Shown: piece after piece, positions 34,448 to 42,990 of the stretch
Layout of the letters: every line of letters starts with the position of its first letter
How positions within the stretch are numbered: the first letter of the stretch is position 1
From: Microbacterium lacus
Lineage (GTDB): Bacteria; Actinomycetota; Actinomycetes; Actinomycetales; Microbacteriaceae
Assembly (NCBI RefSeq): GCF_039531105.1
Contig: NZ_BAAAPK010000001.1
Coordinates: 1,054,001 to 1,118,000 of the forward strand
Direction: 5' to 3'
Length of the DNA stretch: 64,000 nt
Program-made: the position numbers and the translations under genes
Notes under the pieces: model-generated
Databases searched by the model: none
Told to the model about the DNA's origin: nothing
The model's input: only the letters and a program-made list of their open reading frames with translations

Positions 34448-34830
34448 GCGCGGCGATCGCGCCGGAGGCGGATGCCGAAGCGGGGCTGTGGAGCGTCGGC
34501 TGGTTCCGAGTACTGACGATCGTAAACGTGTCGCTCGTCGCTGGATCCGTCGTCGTCGGCCTGCTGATGGCCTACGGTGAGCCCGGAACGCCGCCCGCGT
34601 GGGCGATTCTTGCGTTTCCGGTCGTGCCCACGACCTTCGTGGCCCCCGCCGTCAGCCTGGTCATCGTCGCCGGGGCCGCCGCGCTGTCGTCCCTCAACAT
34701 GTACGGCCGGCCCCAGAAGGGTGCGCGGTTCCTCCGTGCGATGACCGTGTGGGGCACGATCGCCCTCACCGTGCCGGTTGCGATCGCCGGGTTCTGGTAT
34801 CTCCCCGCCCTGATCGGCTCGCTGTCGTGA
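34444..34830 (+). CDS. small membrane protein of unknown function in the TetR cassette
   Basis: 128 residues with four hydrophobic stretches (about 20-45, 50-65, 68-85 and 100-122). I recognise no family. The start overlaps the TetR stop (GTGA) and its stop overlaps the next start. A polar loop NMYGRPQKGARF lies between helices three and four. Likely acts with the SRPBCC and DUF4166 proteins, possibly in envelope or lipid function (inference only). Confidence 0.65.
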   Translation: MSAAIAPEADAEAGLWSVGWFRVLTIVNVSLVAGSVVVGLLMAYGEPGTPPAWAILAFPVVPTTFVAPAVSLVIVAGAAALSSLNMYGRPQKGARFLRAMTVWGTIALTVPVAIAGFWYLPALIGSLS

Positions 34831-35450
34831 TCCGGCCGGGCACGCGAGGTCCTCGTCCCATCTTCGTCAGCATCCGCATCGAGGCCTCGCTGGATCGTGT
34901 GTGGGAGCTCACCCAGGATCCAGCCCGACACGCGAGATGGGACGCGCGCTTCAGCCGGATCACGCCGGTCGAGCCGCTTGCCGGGGGCGGCATCCGGTTC
35001 CGCTACGAACGACGGGTGGGCCCCCTCTCGATCGTCGGTACCGGCACGACGATCGGCGAGCGCGACCGCCCCGACGGCACACGCACATCCGCACTCCGCT
35101 TCGACGCCGACAGCCGGCTGTCACCCCTGGGCGCCGGACGCGGATACTGGCGTTATCGCGAGGACACCGGCGGGGTGGTCTTCACGACCGGATACGACTA
35201 CGACCCGAACTGGGGCCGCGTGGCCGATCTGATCGTGAGGCCGCTGATCGGCTGGGTCACCGCGTGGAGCTTCGATCGGCTGCGGATCTGGGCCGAAGGG
35301 GGCGCGCCGCCCGAGCGATGGCCACTGCGGTCGGTGCTCGCGGTCTGGCGGGGGGACAGGCCGCGGGCCGCGCGTTGCGGTCACCGTGTACACCGCGGCG
35401 CGATCATGAGCGATGCGCCCGCGACACTCGGCGTTCTGGTGCAGCCATGA
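34827..35450 (+). CDS. SRPBCC/START-like fold protein in the TetR cassette
   Basis: The 207-residue product has the SRPBCC opening pattern FVSIRIEASLDRVWELTQDPARHARWD (two parts: strand and the helix with W and RW), then alternating strands up to about residue 150 and a helix WVTAWSFDRLRIWAE. SRPBCC proteins bind hydrophobic ligands in a deep pocket. GTG 34827 overlaps the previous stop and was preferred over longer readings. The C-terminal 40 residues are Arg-rich and unusual for the fold. Confidence 0.72.
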   Translation: MIRPGTRGPRPIFVSIRIEASLDRVWELTQDPARHARWDARFSRITPVEPLAGGGIRFRYERRVGPLSIVGTGTTIGERDRPDGTRTSALRFDADSRLSPLGAGRGYWRYREDTGGVVFTTGYDYDPNWGRVADLIVRPLIGWVTAWSFDRLRIWAEGGAPPERWPLRSVLAVWRGDRPRAARCGHRVHRGAIMSDAPATLGVLVQP

Positions 35451-36127
35451 CGGATGCTCCGTCGATCTTCGCTCGCGCGATGGGTGCCGACTTCGAGCGC
35501 CTCCATCCGATGCTCCAGCGGAGGTTCGGGGTGGGGCTTGCCGCCGGGTACTCGTGCGTCGGCCGTGGCACGATGCGCCGCATCCGCCGCGGCCCGTGGT
35601 GGACGGTCCCGTTCCTGCAGATCGGGCGGTTCCGCAACATCCTCGTGCCCGAGACCGGTACCGACGTGCAGTTCACGATCGAGAATCACCCGTATCGCGA
35701 CCCCTATGGACGCGAAACCGTCACTTTCGTACGGCACTTCCGGATGCCGGGCGCCGTGCACCGCTTCGATGCGACCATGATCCTCGGTGCGAGCGGTCGG
35801 GTGATCGATTACCTCGGTACCCACCAGCATCTCGCCGTCGACCTCGAACTCACGGCGGAGCCGGACGGAAGCCTCCTGCTGAGGTCGGGCGCGCAACGGT
35901 TCCACGAAGGCCCGCTCTCCTTCCGCTTTCCGATGATCTTCAGCGGGCGGGCCGAGCTGCGCGAGAGCTACGACGACGGTGCCGGGGTCTTCCGCATCCG
36001 GCTCGAGGTTCGCAATCGGGTCTTCGGGTACCTCTCGGGCTACGAGGGCACGTTCCGGTGCGAGTTCCCGGACGCCGCCGATGTCCCCGCGCACGTACTC
36101 CCGGTGCGGCACGAGCGGCGGGAGTGA
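35447..36127 (+). CDS. DUF4166-type protein in the TetR cassette
   Basis: The 226 residues match the DUF4166 pattern: GRGTMRRIRRG-type start, PVP-like WTVPFLQIGRFRNILVPETG, ENHPYRDPYGRETVTFVR, and the end region FSGYEGTF-like LSGYEGTFRCEF. The domain is of unknown function and often sits beside or fused to NAD(P)-binding enzymes. ATG 35447 overlaps the SRPBCC stop. Its own stop directly abuts the second 87-bp repeat. Confidence 0.72.
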   Translation: MTDAPSIFARAMGADFERLHPMLQRRFGVGLAAGYSCVGRGTMRRIRRGPWWTVPFLQIGRFRNILVPETGTDVQFTIENHPYRDPYGRETVTFVRHFRMPGAVHRFDATMILGASGRVIDYLGTHQHLAVDLELTAEPDGSLLLRSGAQRFHEGPLSFRFPMIFSGRAELRESYDDGAGVFRIRLEVRNRVFGYLSGYEGTFRCEFPDAADVPAHVLPVRHERRE

Positions 36128-36214
36128 GCGCACGATTGCGGAGATGTGCATGATGACGGACGAAAGTCGCGTCCGGCATCCGTCATTCTGCACATCGCCG
36201 TGATCCTGCACGCG
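36128..36214. repeat. 87-bp hairpin-forming direct repeat, copy 2
   Basis: Begins immediately after the DUF4166 stop codon and is the same orientation as copy 1 (33587-33673), 85 of 87 identical. Both changes fall in paired arms and weaken the hairpin here. It separates the cassette from a convergent MHS transporter gene, so it could also serve as the operon terminator. Confidence 0.85.
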
Positions 36215-36244
36215 GCGGACGGCGGGCAGCGGCATCCGCCCGCG

Positions 36245-37708
36245 TCAGAGCGACGCAGTCGCCCCCACGCCCAGGTCGGCGTCGTAGTCGACGTCCTTCG
36301 TCTCGGGGGCGAGGATCAGAGCGATGAAGGTGAGCACGCCCATCGCCGAGAGGTAGATGCCGACGAGCCAGGGGCTGCCGCCGGTCCCCGCCCAGAGCGC
36401 CACCGCGACGATCGGGGCGAGCGCCGCGCCCAGGATCGAGGAGACGTTGTAGGACACGGCCGAGCCGGTGTACCGGACGTTGGTCGGGAAGAGCTCGGGG
36501 AGCACCGCACCCATCGGGCCGAACGTGGAGCCCATGAGGACGAAGCCGAAGATCAGGAAGGCCTGGGTGAGGGCGCCGGTGAACTTGGGGTCCGCCTGCG
36601 GCAGGAGGAAGAGGTTGAACGTGAGTCCGAAGACGATGATCAGCCCCGTCACCCACAGCAGGAGCCGCCGGCGGCCGATGCGGTCGGCGATCGGGCCGGA
36701 GAGCAGCGTGAAGATGCCGAAGAAGACGACACCGATGATCTGCATGATGACGAAGTCCGTGTACCCGAAGCCGAGGCCGGGATAGAACTGAGCCGCGAAG
36801 GCCGTCGCGTCGAACGGCTTGCCTGCGGCCTCGGCGGCGGCCTGCGCCGCGGCGGAGGCGGTCTGCAGGTCCGCGGCTTTCGTGCCGTAGGACAGCGTGA
36901 AGTTCGTCATCAGGTAGAACAGCACATACGTCGCGAGCATGATGAACGTGCCGAGGATCAGGTGCCACCAGTGCCTGCGGAAGACCGTGCCGAGCGGGAA
37001 CCTGCGGATCGCGCCCTTCTCCTCCGCCTTCACGAACGTGTCGGACTCGACGAGCTGCAGACGCACCCAGAGGCCGATGATGACCATCACCGCGGAGAAC
37101 AGGAACGGGACACGCCAGCCCCACGCCAGGAAGTCGGCGGAACGCTGGGCGGCACCGTCCGGGTGGGGGAGGAGGAAGTTGATCGCGAGGAAGACCGAGT
37201 TCGCGATGATGAAGCCGAGCGGGGCGCCCAGCTGCGGGAACGTGCCGTACCAGGCGCGCTTCCCCGCCGGAGCGTTCTCGGTCGCGACCAGCGCCGCGCC
37301 GGACCACTCGCCGCCGAGGGCGAAGCCCTGGGCCAGGCGCAGGATCAGCAGGAGCAGTGCCGCCCACCAGCCGATGTCCGCGAACGTCGGCAGGCACCCG
37401 ATGAGGAATGTCGCGATGCCCATCGTCAGCAGGGACGCGACCAGGGTCGCCTTGCGGCCGAACTTGTCGCCGAAGTGCCCGAAGATCACCGCACCCAGCG
37501 GGCGGGCGATCATGGCGGCGCCGAAGACGCCGAACGAGGCGAGCAGCGCTGTCGTGTCGTTGCCGGTCGGGAAGAAGAGGATCGGGAAGACCAGGACCGC
37601 TGCCGTCGCGTAGACGTAGAAGTCGTAGAACTCGATCGTCGTGCCGACCAGGCTCGCCGTGATGACGCGGGAACGGGGGTTTGCCGGGGCTGTGGTGGGG
37701 GAGGACAC
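36245..37708 (-). CDS. MFS transporter, metabolite:H+ symporter (MHS) family
   Basis: A 487-residue 12-helix transporter with MHS hallmarks GTTIEFYDFYVYATAA, GHFGDKFGRKATLV, LRLAQGFALGGEWSGAAL and IADRIGRRRLLL. The loop after helix seven carries an Ala-rich insert (AAAQAAAEAAGKP). The GTG start at 37708 has TAGACT 8 nt upstream, possibly a near-leaderless promoter. Substrate unknown. It is not in an operon and reads away from the cassette's 3' end. Confidence 0.87.
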   Translation of the reverse strand: MSSPTTAPANPRSRVITASLVGTTIEFYDFYVYATAAVLVFPILFFPTGNDTTALLASFGVFGAAMIARPLGAVIFGHFGDKFGRKATLVASLLTMGIATFLIGCLPTFADIGWWAALLLLILRLAQGFALGGEWSGAALVATENAPAGKRAWYGTFPQLGAPLGFIIANSVFLAINFLLPHPDGAAQRSADFLAWGWRVPFLFSAVMVIIGLWVRLQLVESDTFVKAEEKGAIRRFPLGTVFRRHWWHLILGTFIMLATYVLFYLMTNFTLSYGTKAADLQTASAAAQAAAEAAGKPFDATAFAAQFYPGLGFGYTDFVIMQIIGVVFFGIFTLLSGPIADRIGRRRLLLWVTGLIIVFGLTFNLFLLPQADPKFTGALTQAFLIFGFVLMGSTFGPMGAVLPELFPTNVRYTGSAVSYNVSSILGAALAPIVAVALWAGTGGSPWLVGIYLSAMGVLTFIALILAPETKDVDYDADLGVGATASL

Positions 37709-37751
37709 GAGCGATGAGTCTAGCCCGCGTCCTCCGCCTGCCGCGGGAGCG

Positions 37752-38114
37752 TCAGCGCCAGATGACGGCGAGACCCGCGTTGAGCAGGGTCAGGATGCCG
37801 ATGCCCCAGAAGATCGCCGGCGGACATGCTCCGCCCTTGCGCTGCCGGGCCAGGCCGATTCCGATGAAGGCGCCGATGATCAGCAGGACGACGAGCTTGA
37901 CGCCGATCTTCGCGTAGTTCAGGTCGTACGAGATGCCCCACGGCGCGGCCAGCGCGAGTCCGGCGACCGCCGCGATCAGCAGGCCGATGTTCATCAGCGG
38001 CGTCACGTGCACGCGCTTGTTGTACACCTCGACCGCCCATGCTCCGAAAAGGATCGCGAAGCCGATCAGGTGGATGAAGACGACGATGTGGCGGAGGACT
38101 TCGAGGGGTTCCAT
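37752..38114 (-). CDS. hypothetical four-helix membrane protein
   Basis: A 120-residue product starting MEPLEVLRHIVVFIHLIGFAI-like with four membrane segments covering most of its length and a short basic loop RQRKGGACPP. Many actinomycetes encode similar short Fe-S/haem-free helical proteins without known role. A TAGCGT -10-like box lies 7 nt before ATG 38114, so the mRNA may be leaderless. It is downstream of the rib operon on the same strand, beyond a hairpin. Confidence 0.65.
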   Translation of the reverse strand: MEPLEVLRHIVVFIHLIGFAILFGAWAVEVYNKRVHVTPLMNIGLLIAAVAGLALAAPWGISYDLNYAKIGVKLVVLLIIGAFIGIGLARQRKGGACPPAIFWGIGILTLLNAGLAVIWR

Positions 38115-38173
38115 GCTCAGCACGCTATTGCGCGCCGCGCCCCGCCGCCAGCTGGACACGCCTCACGGCCGCT

Positions 38174-38235
38174 CGCGAGAGGGCACGAATGCACCCGTCG
38201 ACCGGCGTGTCGCCCTACAGAACTGCCCTCTCGCG
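38174..38235 (-). terminator. hairpin downstream of the riboflavin operon
   Basis: Perfect 12-bp arms CGCGAGAGGGCA (38174-38185) and TGCCCTCTCGCG (38224-38235) enclose a 38-nt loop, and a third copy of CTCTCGCGGG follows at about 38262-38271, so alternative pairings exist. It lies 44 nt after the ribH stop and probably ends the rib transcript. Confidence 0.5.
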
Positions 38236-38278
38236 GGGGAGCAGGACCGGGCCGGGGCGCCTCTCGCGGGAGGAGCAG

Positions 38279-38758
38279 TCAGACCTGGGAGCGAAGGGCG
38301 CGGAGCACGAGCGCCGTGCGCACGGCAGCGTCGGCGGCCTCCGCGCCCTTGTCCTCGTGCGAGCCGGGCAGCCCCGCGCGGTCCAGGCCCTGCTGCTCAT
38401 CGTCGAGCGTGAGGACGCCGAAGCCCACGGGCTTGCCGGCGTCGAGCGCGACGCGCGTGAGCCCGTCGGTGGTGGCCGACGACACGTACTCGAAGTGCGG
38501 CGTCCCGCCCCGGATGATCACGCCGAGCGCGACGACCGCGTCGGCGCCCGCGGCGAGGGCCGCTTGCGCCGCGACCGCGAGCTCGAACGAGCCGGGGACG
38601 CGGACGAGCTGCCACGTGGCGCCGGCGGCGTCCAGCGTGCGCTGCGCACCGGCGATCAGCCCGTCCGTGATCACGTCATGCCACGTGCCGGCGACGATCA
38701 CGACCTCGAGTCCGGTGCCGTCCGTGCCGCCGACGATCGGCGCTCCCTTGCCGCTCAT
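38279..38758 (-). CDS. ribH: 6,7-dimethyl-8-ribityllumazine synthase
   Basis: Condenses the RibBA product (dihydroxybutanone phosphate) with the ribitylaminouracil to lumazine. 159 residues with VIVAGTWHDVITDGLIAGA, VPGSFELAVAAQ and GVIIRGGTPHFEYVSS, which forms the phosphate and catalytic His region. The start overlaps the ribBA stop by 4 nt. Last gene of the rib operon. Confidence 0.96.
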   Translation of the reverse strand: MSGKGAPIVGGTDGTGLEVVIVAGTWHDVITDGLIAGAQRTLDAAGATWQLVRVPGSFELAVAAQAALAAGADAVVALGVIIRGGTPHFEYVSSATTDGLTRVALDAGKPVGFGVLTLDDEQQGLDRAGLPGSHEDKGAEAADAAVRTALVLRALRSQV

Positions 38759-40044
38759 GCTTCTGCTCCCCGGGTGGTGGTCGGTTCGTGCATCTGCGCG
38801 AGCGCGTCGGCCAGATCCTCTTCGGCGATCAGGTGCCCCATCCGATCGCGCTTCGTGGAGAGGTACTGGTGGTTGTTCGGCCCCACCCCGACCAGGAGCG
38901 GCACCTGCTCGACGATCTCGAGGCCGAGCTCGCGCAGCTGCGCGACCTTGTCGGTGTTGTTGGTGAGAAGGCGCACCTTCTCCACCCCCAGGTCGGCGAG
39001 CATGCCGGCCGCGGCCGCGTAGTCGCGGGCGTCCGCCGGCAGACCCAGCGCGAGGTTCGCGTCGACGGTGTCCAGGCCGCGCTCCTGCAGGCTGTAGGCG
39101 CGCAGCTTGTTGATGAGGCCGATCCCGCGGCCTTCGTGGCCGCGCATGTAGATCACCACGCCGCCGTCCTGCTCGATCGCGTCCAGCGCAGCCTCGAGCT
39201 GAGGGCCGCACTCGCACTTGAGCGAGCCGAACGCTTCGCCGGTGAGGCACTCGGAGTGCACGCGCACGAGCGGCGCGTCGCCGAGTTCGCCCGACACGAT
39301 CGCGAGGTGGTCCGTCCCGGTGATGCGGTCCTTGTACGCCAGGAAGCGGAACTCGCCGTGCGAGGTCGGCACCTTGGCCTCGGCCCGCAGGCTCACCCGA
39401 CGACGGTGCGCGGCGTGCGCGGGCGCCGCGACGGGGTCGTGCTCGTCCAGGTGCGCGACCAGCTGCTCGATCGTGATGACCGGCACGCCGTCGCGCTCGC
39501 CGAGCTCGATGAGACCGGGTAGCCGCATCATCGAACCGTCCTCGGCCACGACCTCGGCGATCGCTCCGACGGGGGAGAGCCCTGCCAGGCGCATGAGCTC
39601 GACCGCGGCCTCCGTGTGACCGCCGCGTTCGCGCACGCCGCCGTCGACCGCGCGCAGCGGCAGGATGTGGCCCGGGCGGATCACGCTCGTCGGCGTGGAG
39701 GTCGCATCGGCGAGGACGTTGAGGGTGTGCGCGCGGTCGGAGGCGCTGATCCCCGTCGAGACCCGGTCTGCGGCATCCACGCTCACGGTGTACGCGGTCC
39801 CGCGGGCATCCTCGTTCACTTCGACCATGGGCGGGAGGTCGAGCCGGTCCGCCCACTCGGCGGGCATCGGTGCGCAGATGAAGCCGCTGGACCAGCGCAC
39901 GGTCCAGGCGATCCACTCGGGGGTGGCGAGTTCGGCGGACAGGACGACGTCGCCCTCGTTCTCGCGGTTCTCGTCGTCCGCGACGATGACGGGCTTCCCG
40001 GCGCGCAGGGCTTCCAGCGCGTCGGTGATGGATGCAAGGCTCAT
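38755..40044 (-). CDS. ribBA: bifunctional 3,4-dihydroxy-2-butanone-4-phosphate synthase / GTP cyclohydrolase II
   Basis: Provides both precursors of riboflavin. The 429 residues carry the DHBP synthase domain (1-205; DDENRENEGDVV, FICAPMP, GHILPLRA, HTEAAVELMRLA) and the GTP cyclohydrolase II domain (about 210-420) with Zn cysteines in SECLTGEAFGSLKCECG and the active-site GHEGRGIGL. ATG 40044 overlaps the ribE stop. The downstream ribH start also overlaps. Both active sites look intact. Confidence 0.97.
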   Translation of the reverse strand: MSLASITDALEALRAGKPVIVADDENRENEGDVVLSAELATPEWIAWTVRWSSGFICAPMPAEWADRLDLPPMVEVNEDARGTAYTVSVDAADRVSTGISASDRAHTLNVLADATSTPTSVIRPGHILPLRAVDGGVRERGGHTEAAVELMRLAGLSPVGAIAEVVAEDGSMMRLPGLIELGERDGVPVITIEQLVAHLDEHDPVAAPAHAAHRRRVSLRAEAKVPTSHGEFRFLAYKDRITGTDHLAIVSGELGDAPLVRVHSECLTGEAFGSLKCECGPQLEAALDAIEQDGGVVIYMRGHEGRGIGLINKLRAYSLQERGLDTVDANLALGLPADARDYAAAAGMLADLGVEKVRLLTNNTDKVAQLRELGLEIVEQVPLLVGVGPNNHQYLSTKRDRMGHLIAEEDLADALAQMHEPTTTRGAEA

Positions 40045-40679
40045 CGCGAGCCTCCTTCTGTGGTGGGGTCGTGCGGGGCGAAGGCGAGGAGGCGCTGCAC
40101 GTGTCGCGCCAGGATGTCGGTCTCGAAGTTCACGCTGTCGCCGGGGGAGCGTGCGCCGAGTGTGGTGGCGGCGAGAGTCTCGGGGATCAGCGAGACCTCG
40201 AACCAGGCGGACGGTGCGTCGGGGGCGCTCACGGCGCTCACCGTGAGGGAGACGCCGTCCACGGCGATCGAGCCCTTGTCGACGACGAGCGGTGCCAGCG
40301 CGGGGGGAAGCGAGATGCGCAGCACCCGCCACTGCTCTCCGGGTCGCACCTCGAGCAGCTCGCCGGTGCCGTCGATGTGGCCCTGGACGATGTGTCCGCC
40401 CAGCCGCCCGTGTGCCGCGGTCGCGCGCTCGAGGTTGACCCGGCGCCCTTCCGCGACCCCGTCGAGGGTCGACATCGCGAGCGTCTGCTGCATCACGTCG
40501 GCAGTGAACCAATCCGGCCCTTGGTCGATCACGGTGAGGCACACGCCGCTCACGGCGATCGAGTCGCCGTGCCCGGCATCCGACACCGCCTTCGGCGCGC
40601 GGACGGTCAGGCGCACGCCGTCACCTGACGGTGCGACGGCGGTGACTTCGCCGATCTCTTCGACGATTCCGGTGAACAT
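40041..40679 (-). CDS. ribE: riboflavin synthase, alpha chain
   Basis: Dismutates two lumazine molecules to riboflavin. 212 residues with the diagnostic N-terminus MFTGIVEEIGEV and two tandem lumazine-binding repeats (GDSIAVSGVCLTV, then KGSIAVDGVSLTV). It lies 3 nt after ribD and overlaps ribBA by 4 nt. The name follows the Bacillus-type operon; E. coli calls this gene ribC. Confidence 0.96.
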   Translation of the reverse strand: MFTGIVEEIGEVTAVAPSGDGVRLTVRAPKAVSDAGHGDSIAVSGVCLTVIDQGPDWFTADVMQQTLAMSTLDGVAEGRRVNLERATAAHGRLGGHIVQGHIDGTGELLEVRPGEQWRVLRISLPPALAPLVVDKGSIAVDGVSLTVSAVSAPDAPSAWFEVSLIPETLAATTLGARSPGDSVNFETDILARHVQRLLAFAPHDPTTEGGSR

Positions 40680-40682
40680 CTG

Positions 40683-41723
40683 TCAGTCCTCTTTCGTGAT
40701 GGGACGGGCGATCACCAGAAGGTCATCGCCGAGGGTCTGGACGGCGTCGATGTGCAGACGTCGCTGCTGCGTGATCGTGTCGACTCCGACGGAACGCAGA
40801 GCCGGGCGGTCGGCCCCGTCGGATCCGGCACCGAGCAAGGTCGGTGCGATGTAGACCAGCACCTCGTCGGCGAGCCCCTCGCGCAGGAACGCGCTGGCCA
40901 CCGTGGGGCCGCCCTCGACGAACACGCGCTGCACGCCGCGCTCGCGCAGATCCTTCAGGAGGCCGGAGATGTCCGAGCCCGGGTACTGGACGAAACGGCG
41001 CGGATGGCGGACGACCGCGGCGTCCTCGGGCACGGGGCGCGCCCCGAGCACGACGGGGAGCGGCTGATCGTCGTACAACGAGCCGTCGGGCTGCCGCGCG
41101 GTCAGTGCGGGGTCATCTGCCAGGACCGTGCCGATGCCGGCGACGATCGCGTCGGCATCCGCCCGGCGACGGTGCACGTCCGCCCGTGCCGCACCGCCCG
41201 TGATCCACTTGCTCGTGCCGTCGGCGGCGGCCGCGCGACCGTCCAGGCTCTGGGCCCACTTGACGCTCACGTGAGGGCGCCCCAGGCGCTGCACGGTCAG
41301 CCACGACTCGAGGAGCTCTGTCGCCGGCCCCTCGAGCAGCCCCTGCGCCACGTCGACCCCCGCTCTCCGCAGGCGTTCCCCGCCACCGGAAGACTCCGCG
41401 TTGGGGTCCGGGAGTGCGTAGACGACGCGCGCGACTCCCGCCGCGAGCAGGGCCTCGGCGCACGGACCGGTCCGGCCGGTGTGGTTGCACGGCTCGAGCG
41501 TCACGACGGCCGTCGCGCCTTCGGCGCCGCCCGCGGGCAGCTGCGACAGCGCATCGACCTCGGCGTGCGCGGTCCCGGCACCGCGGTGCCACCCCTCGGC
41601 GAGCACATCGCCGTCGGCGGAGAGGATCACGGCACCGACCTGCGGGTTCACCCCGCGCGGTCCGTTCCTCGCGATCCGGAGGGCGCGTTCCATCGCGCCA
41701 CGCTCCGCAGCATTCATCGACAT
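40683..41723 (-). CDS. ribD: bifunctional pyrimidine deaminase / reductase of riboflavin synthesis
   Basis: Deaminates and then reduces the pyrimidine intermediate. 346 residues: a CDA-type deaminase domain with HAEVDAL and PCNHTGRTGPCAEAL (Zn ligands His and two Cys), and a reductase domain (about 150-346) with SVKWAQSLDGRAAA and VFVEGGPTVASAFL. ATG 41723 has AAGGA upstream. It is the first gene after the FMN riboswitch. Confidence 0.95.
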   Translation of the reverse strand: MSMNAAERGAMERALRIARNGPRGVNPQVGAVILSADGDVLAEGWHRGAGTAHAEVDALSQLPAGGAEGATAVVTLEPCNHTGRTGPCAEALLAAGVARVVYALPDPNAESSGGGERLRRAGVDVAQGLLEGPATELLESWLTVQRLGRPHVSVKWAQSLDGRAAAADGTSKWITGGAARADVHRRRADADAIVAGIGTVLADDPALTARQPDGSLYDDQPLPVVLGARPVPEDAAVVRHPRRFVQYPGSDISGLLKDLRERGVQRVFVEGGPTVASAFLREGLADEVLVYIAPTLLGAGSDGADRPALRSVGVDTITQQRRLHIDAVQTLGDDLLVIARPITKED

Positions 41724-41759
41724 CCGAATCCTTCGTCCAGGCTCCGGGGATCGCGAACG

Positions 41760-41779
41760 GCGGCGCATGCCTGCGCCGC
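41760..41779 (-). promoter_or_regulatory. candidate expression-platform hairpin of the FMN riboswitch
   Basis: Perfect 8-bp arms GCGGCGCA/TGCGCCGC (41760-41767 and 41772-41779) with a 4-nt loop lie just 3' of the aptamer on the minus strand and about 37 nt before the ribD start. It may be a terminator stem or part of a switching helix; no T-tract follows. Confidence 0.5.
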
Positions 41780-41943
41780 TCGTGCTGCCTCCCATCCGGA
41801 CTCGCAGCGTTCTCACGCCACATCACCGTCGGTTCCGGAATTCCACCGGATCAACCTCGGGGACACCCTGATCGGATGCCGATCCCTCAGCTCGCGGACT
41901 GTCACCGCCGGTTCGGATTCTCACCGACCCCGGAGCACGTACT
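41780..41943 (-). promoter_or_regulatory. FMN riboswitch (RFN element)
   Basis: Read on the minus strand, the region contains the RFN conserved blocks in order: GGGGTCGGTGAGAATCC, GAACCGGCGGTGACAGTCC, GATCCGGTGGAATTCCGGA, ACCGACGGTGA and the 3' GTCCGGATGGGAGGCAGC. The element binds FMN and turns off the operon below it, here ribD-ribE-ribBA-ribH. Confidence 0.97.
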
Positions 41944-41977
41944 GCACTCGAGTGTAGTCAACGCCTTCGCGCGCGAT

Positions 41978-42976
41978 TCATTCCGTGACCCGGTGTGACG
42001 CGGTGCCGGCCAGCTCCCGGGCGGTGGACTCGTCCACGATGAGATCGGTGATCAACCCCGCCCGGAGCGCCCCTCGCAGCCCGGGCACCTTCGCGCGTCC
42101 CGCGACGATGCCGACGCGCCGGGGAGTGCGGCGCAGGGTGTCGAAGTCGGGGCCGGTCGCACGATCGTTCACGGGGATGCCGTCACTGGAGCCGTCCGCG
42201 CGGTAGAACACCGTCGCCACATCGCCGACGACGCCGTGCTCGCTGAGCACCCGGTAATCGGCGCGGTCGAGGTAGCCGCCCTGGTAGACGTGGCTGGGCA
42301 CTTCGGCGAACGGGGATCCGACGCCGAAGACGGCGAGATCCAGGCTCGCCTGCAACTCGAGCACCGGCCGGATCGACCGCTCGCGCCAGAACGCGCGCTT
42401 CGTCTCGGGGTCGTCGAAGAACGCCGGCACCGGGAACTGATGGACCGGCGCGTCGAACGCCGCGCCGAATCGGGTCAGCAGCTCGCTGGCGTACATGATG
42501 CCCGTGGTGCGCATGTTCCCTGCGCCGTTGAGCTGGACGATCTCGGTGTTGTGAGTGCTGCGCTGAGGGAGGTGCCTGCTCACCGCCCCGATCGTGGAAC
42601 CCCAGGCGATCCCGATGCGCTGATTGGAGTCCACCCACCCTGACAGCAGTCGCGCCGCGGTCATCGCGACGCGATCGAGCCGCTCGACATCGCTGGTCTG
42701 ATCGGGGACCGGGACGACATGGGCGGTCACGCCGTGCCGCTCGCGGATCTCCTGTTCGAGCCGGGTGGGCCCCTCCAACGGTGAATGGATCAGGATCTCC
42801 ACCACTCCGCTCTCGCGTGCGTGACTCAGCAGGCGCGAGACCGAGGATCGGGAGGTCGACAGTTCGTGCGCGATCGCCTCCATCGTGAGGTCCTGCATGT
42901 AGTAGAGCTGGGCGGCGCGCAACGCATCCCGGGTGCGGACCGGGAGGGCGTGATCGGCGGGCGGGCGGTTCGGCAT
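41978..42976 (-). CDS. SorC-family (sugar-binding) transcriptional regulator of the glycerol genes
   Basis: The 332-residue protein has an N-terminal helix-turn-helix (about 20-55; LYYMQDLTMEAIAHELSTSR) and a C-terminal sugar-phosphate-binding domain (about 60-330; AWGSTIGAVSRHL, VGIVAGRAKVPGLRGAL), typical of SorC/DeoR-like proteins. Many are effector-controlled repressors. ATG 42976 has AGAGGGA 8 nt upstream and was preferred over ATG 42997. It is divergent from glpD and glpK with palindromes between, so a glycerol-3-phosphate-type effector is likely (inference). Confidence 0.85.
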   Translation of the reverse strand: MPNRPPADHALPVRTRDALRAAQLYYMQDLTMEAIAHELSTSRSSVSRLLSHARESGVVEILIHSPLEGPTRLEQEIRERHGVTAHVVPVPDQTSDVERLDRVAMTAARLLSGWVDSNQRIGIAWGSTIGAVSRHLPQRSTHNTEIVQLNGAGNMRTTGIMYASELLTRFGAAFDAPVHQFPVPAFFDDPETKRAFWRERSIRPVLELQASLDLAVFGVGSPFAEVPSHVYQGGYLDRADYRVLSEHGVVGDVATVFYRADGSSDGIPVNDRATGPDFDTLRRTPRRVGIVAGRAKVPGLRGALRAGLITDLIVDESTARELAGTASHRVTE

Positions 42977-42990
42977 CTCGATCGTCCCTC

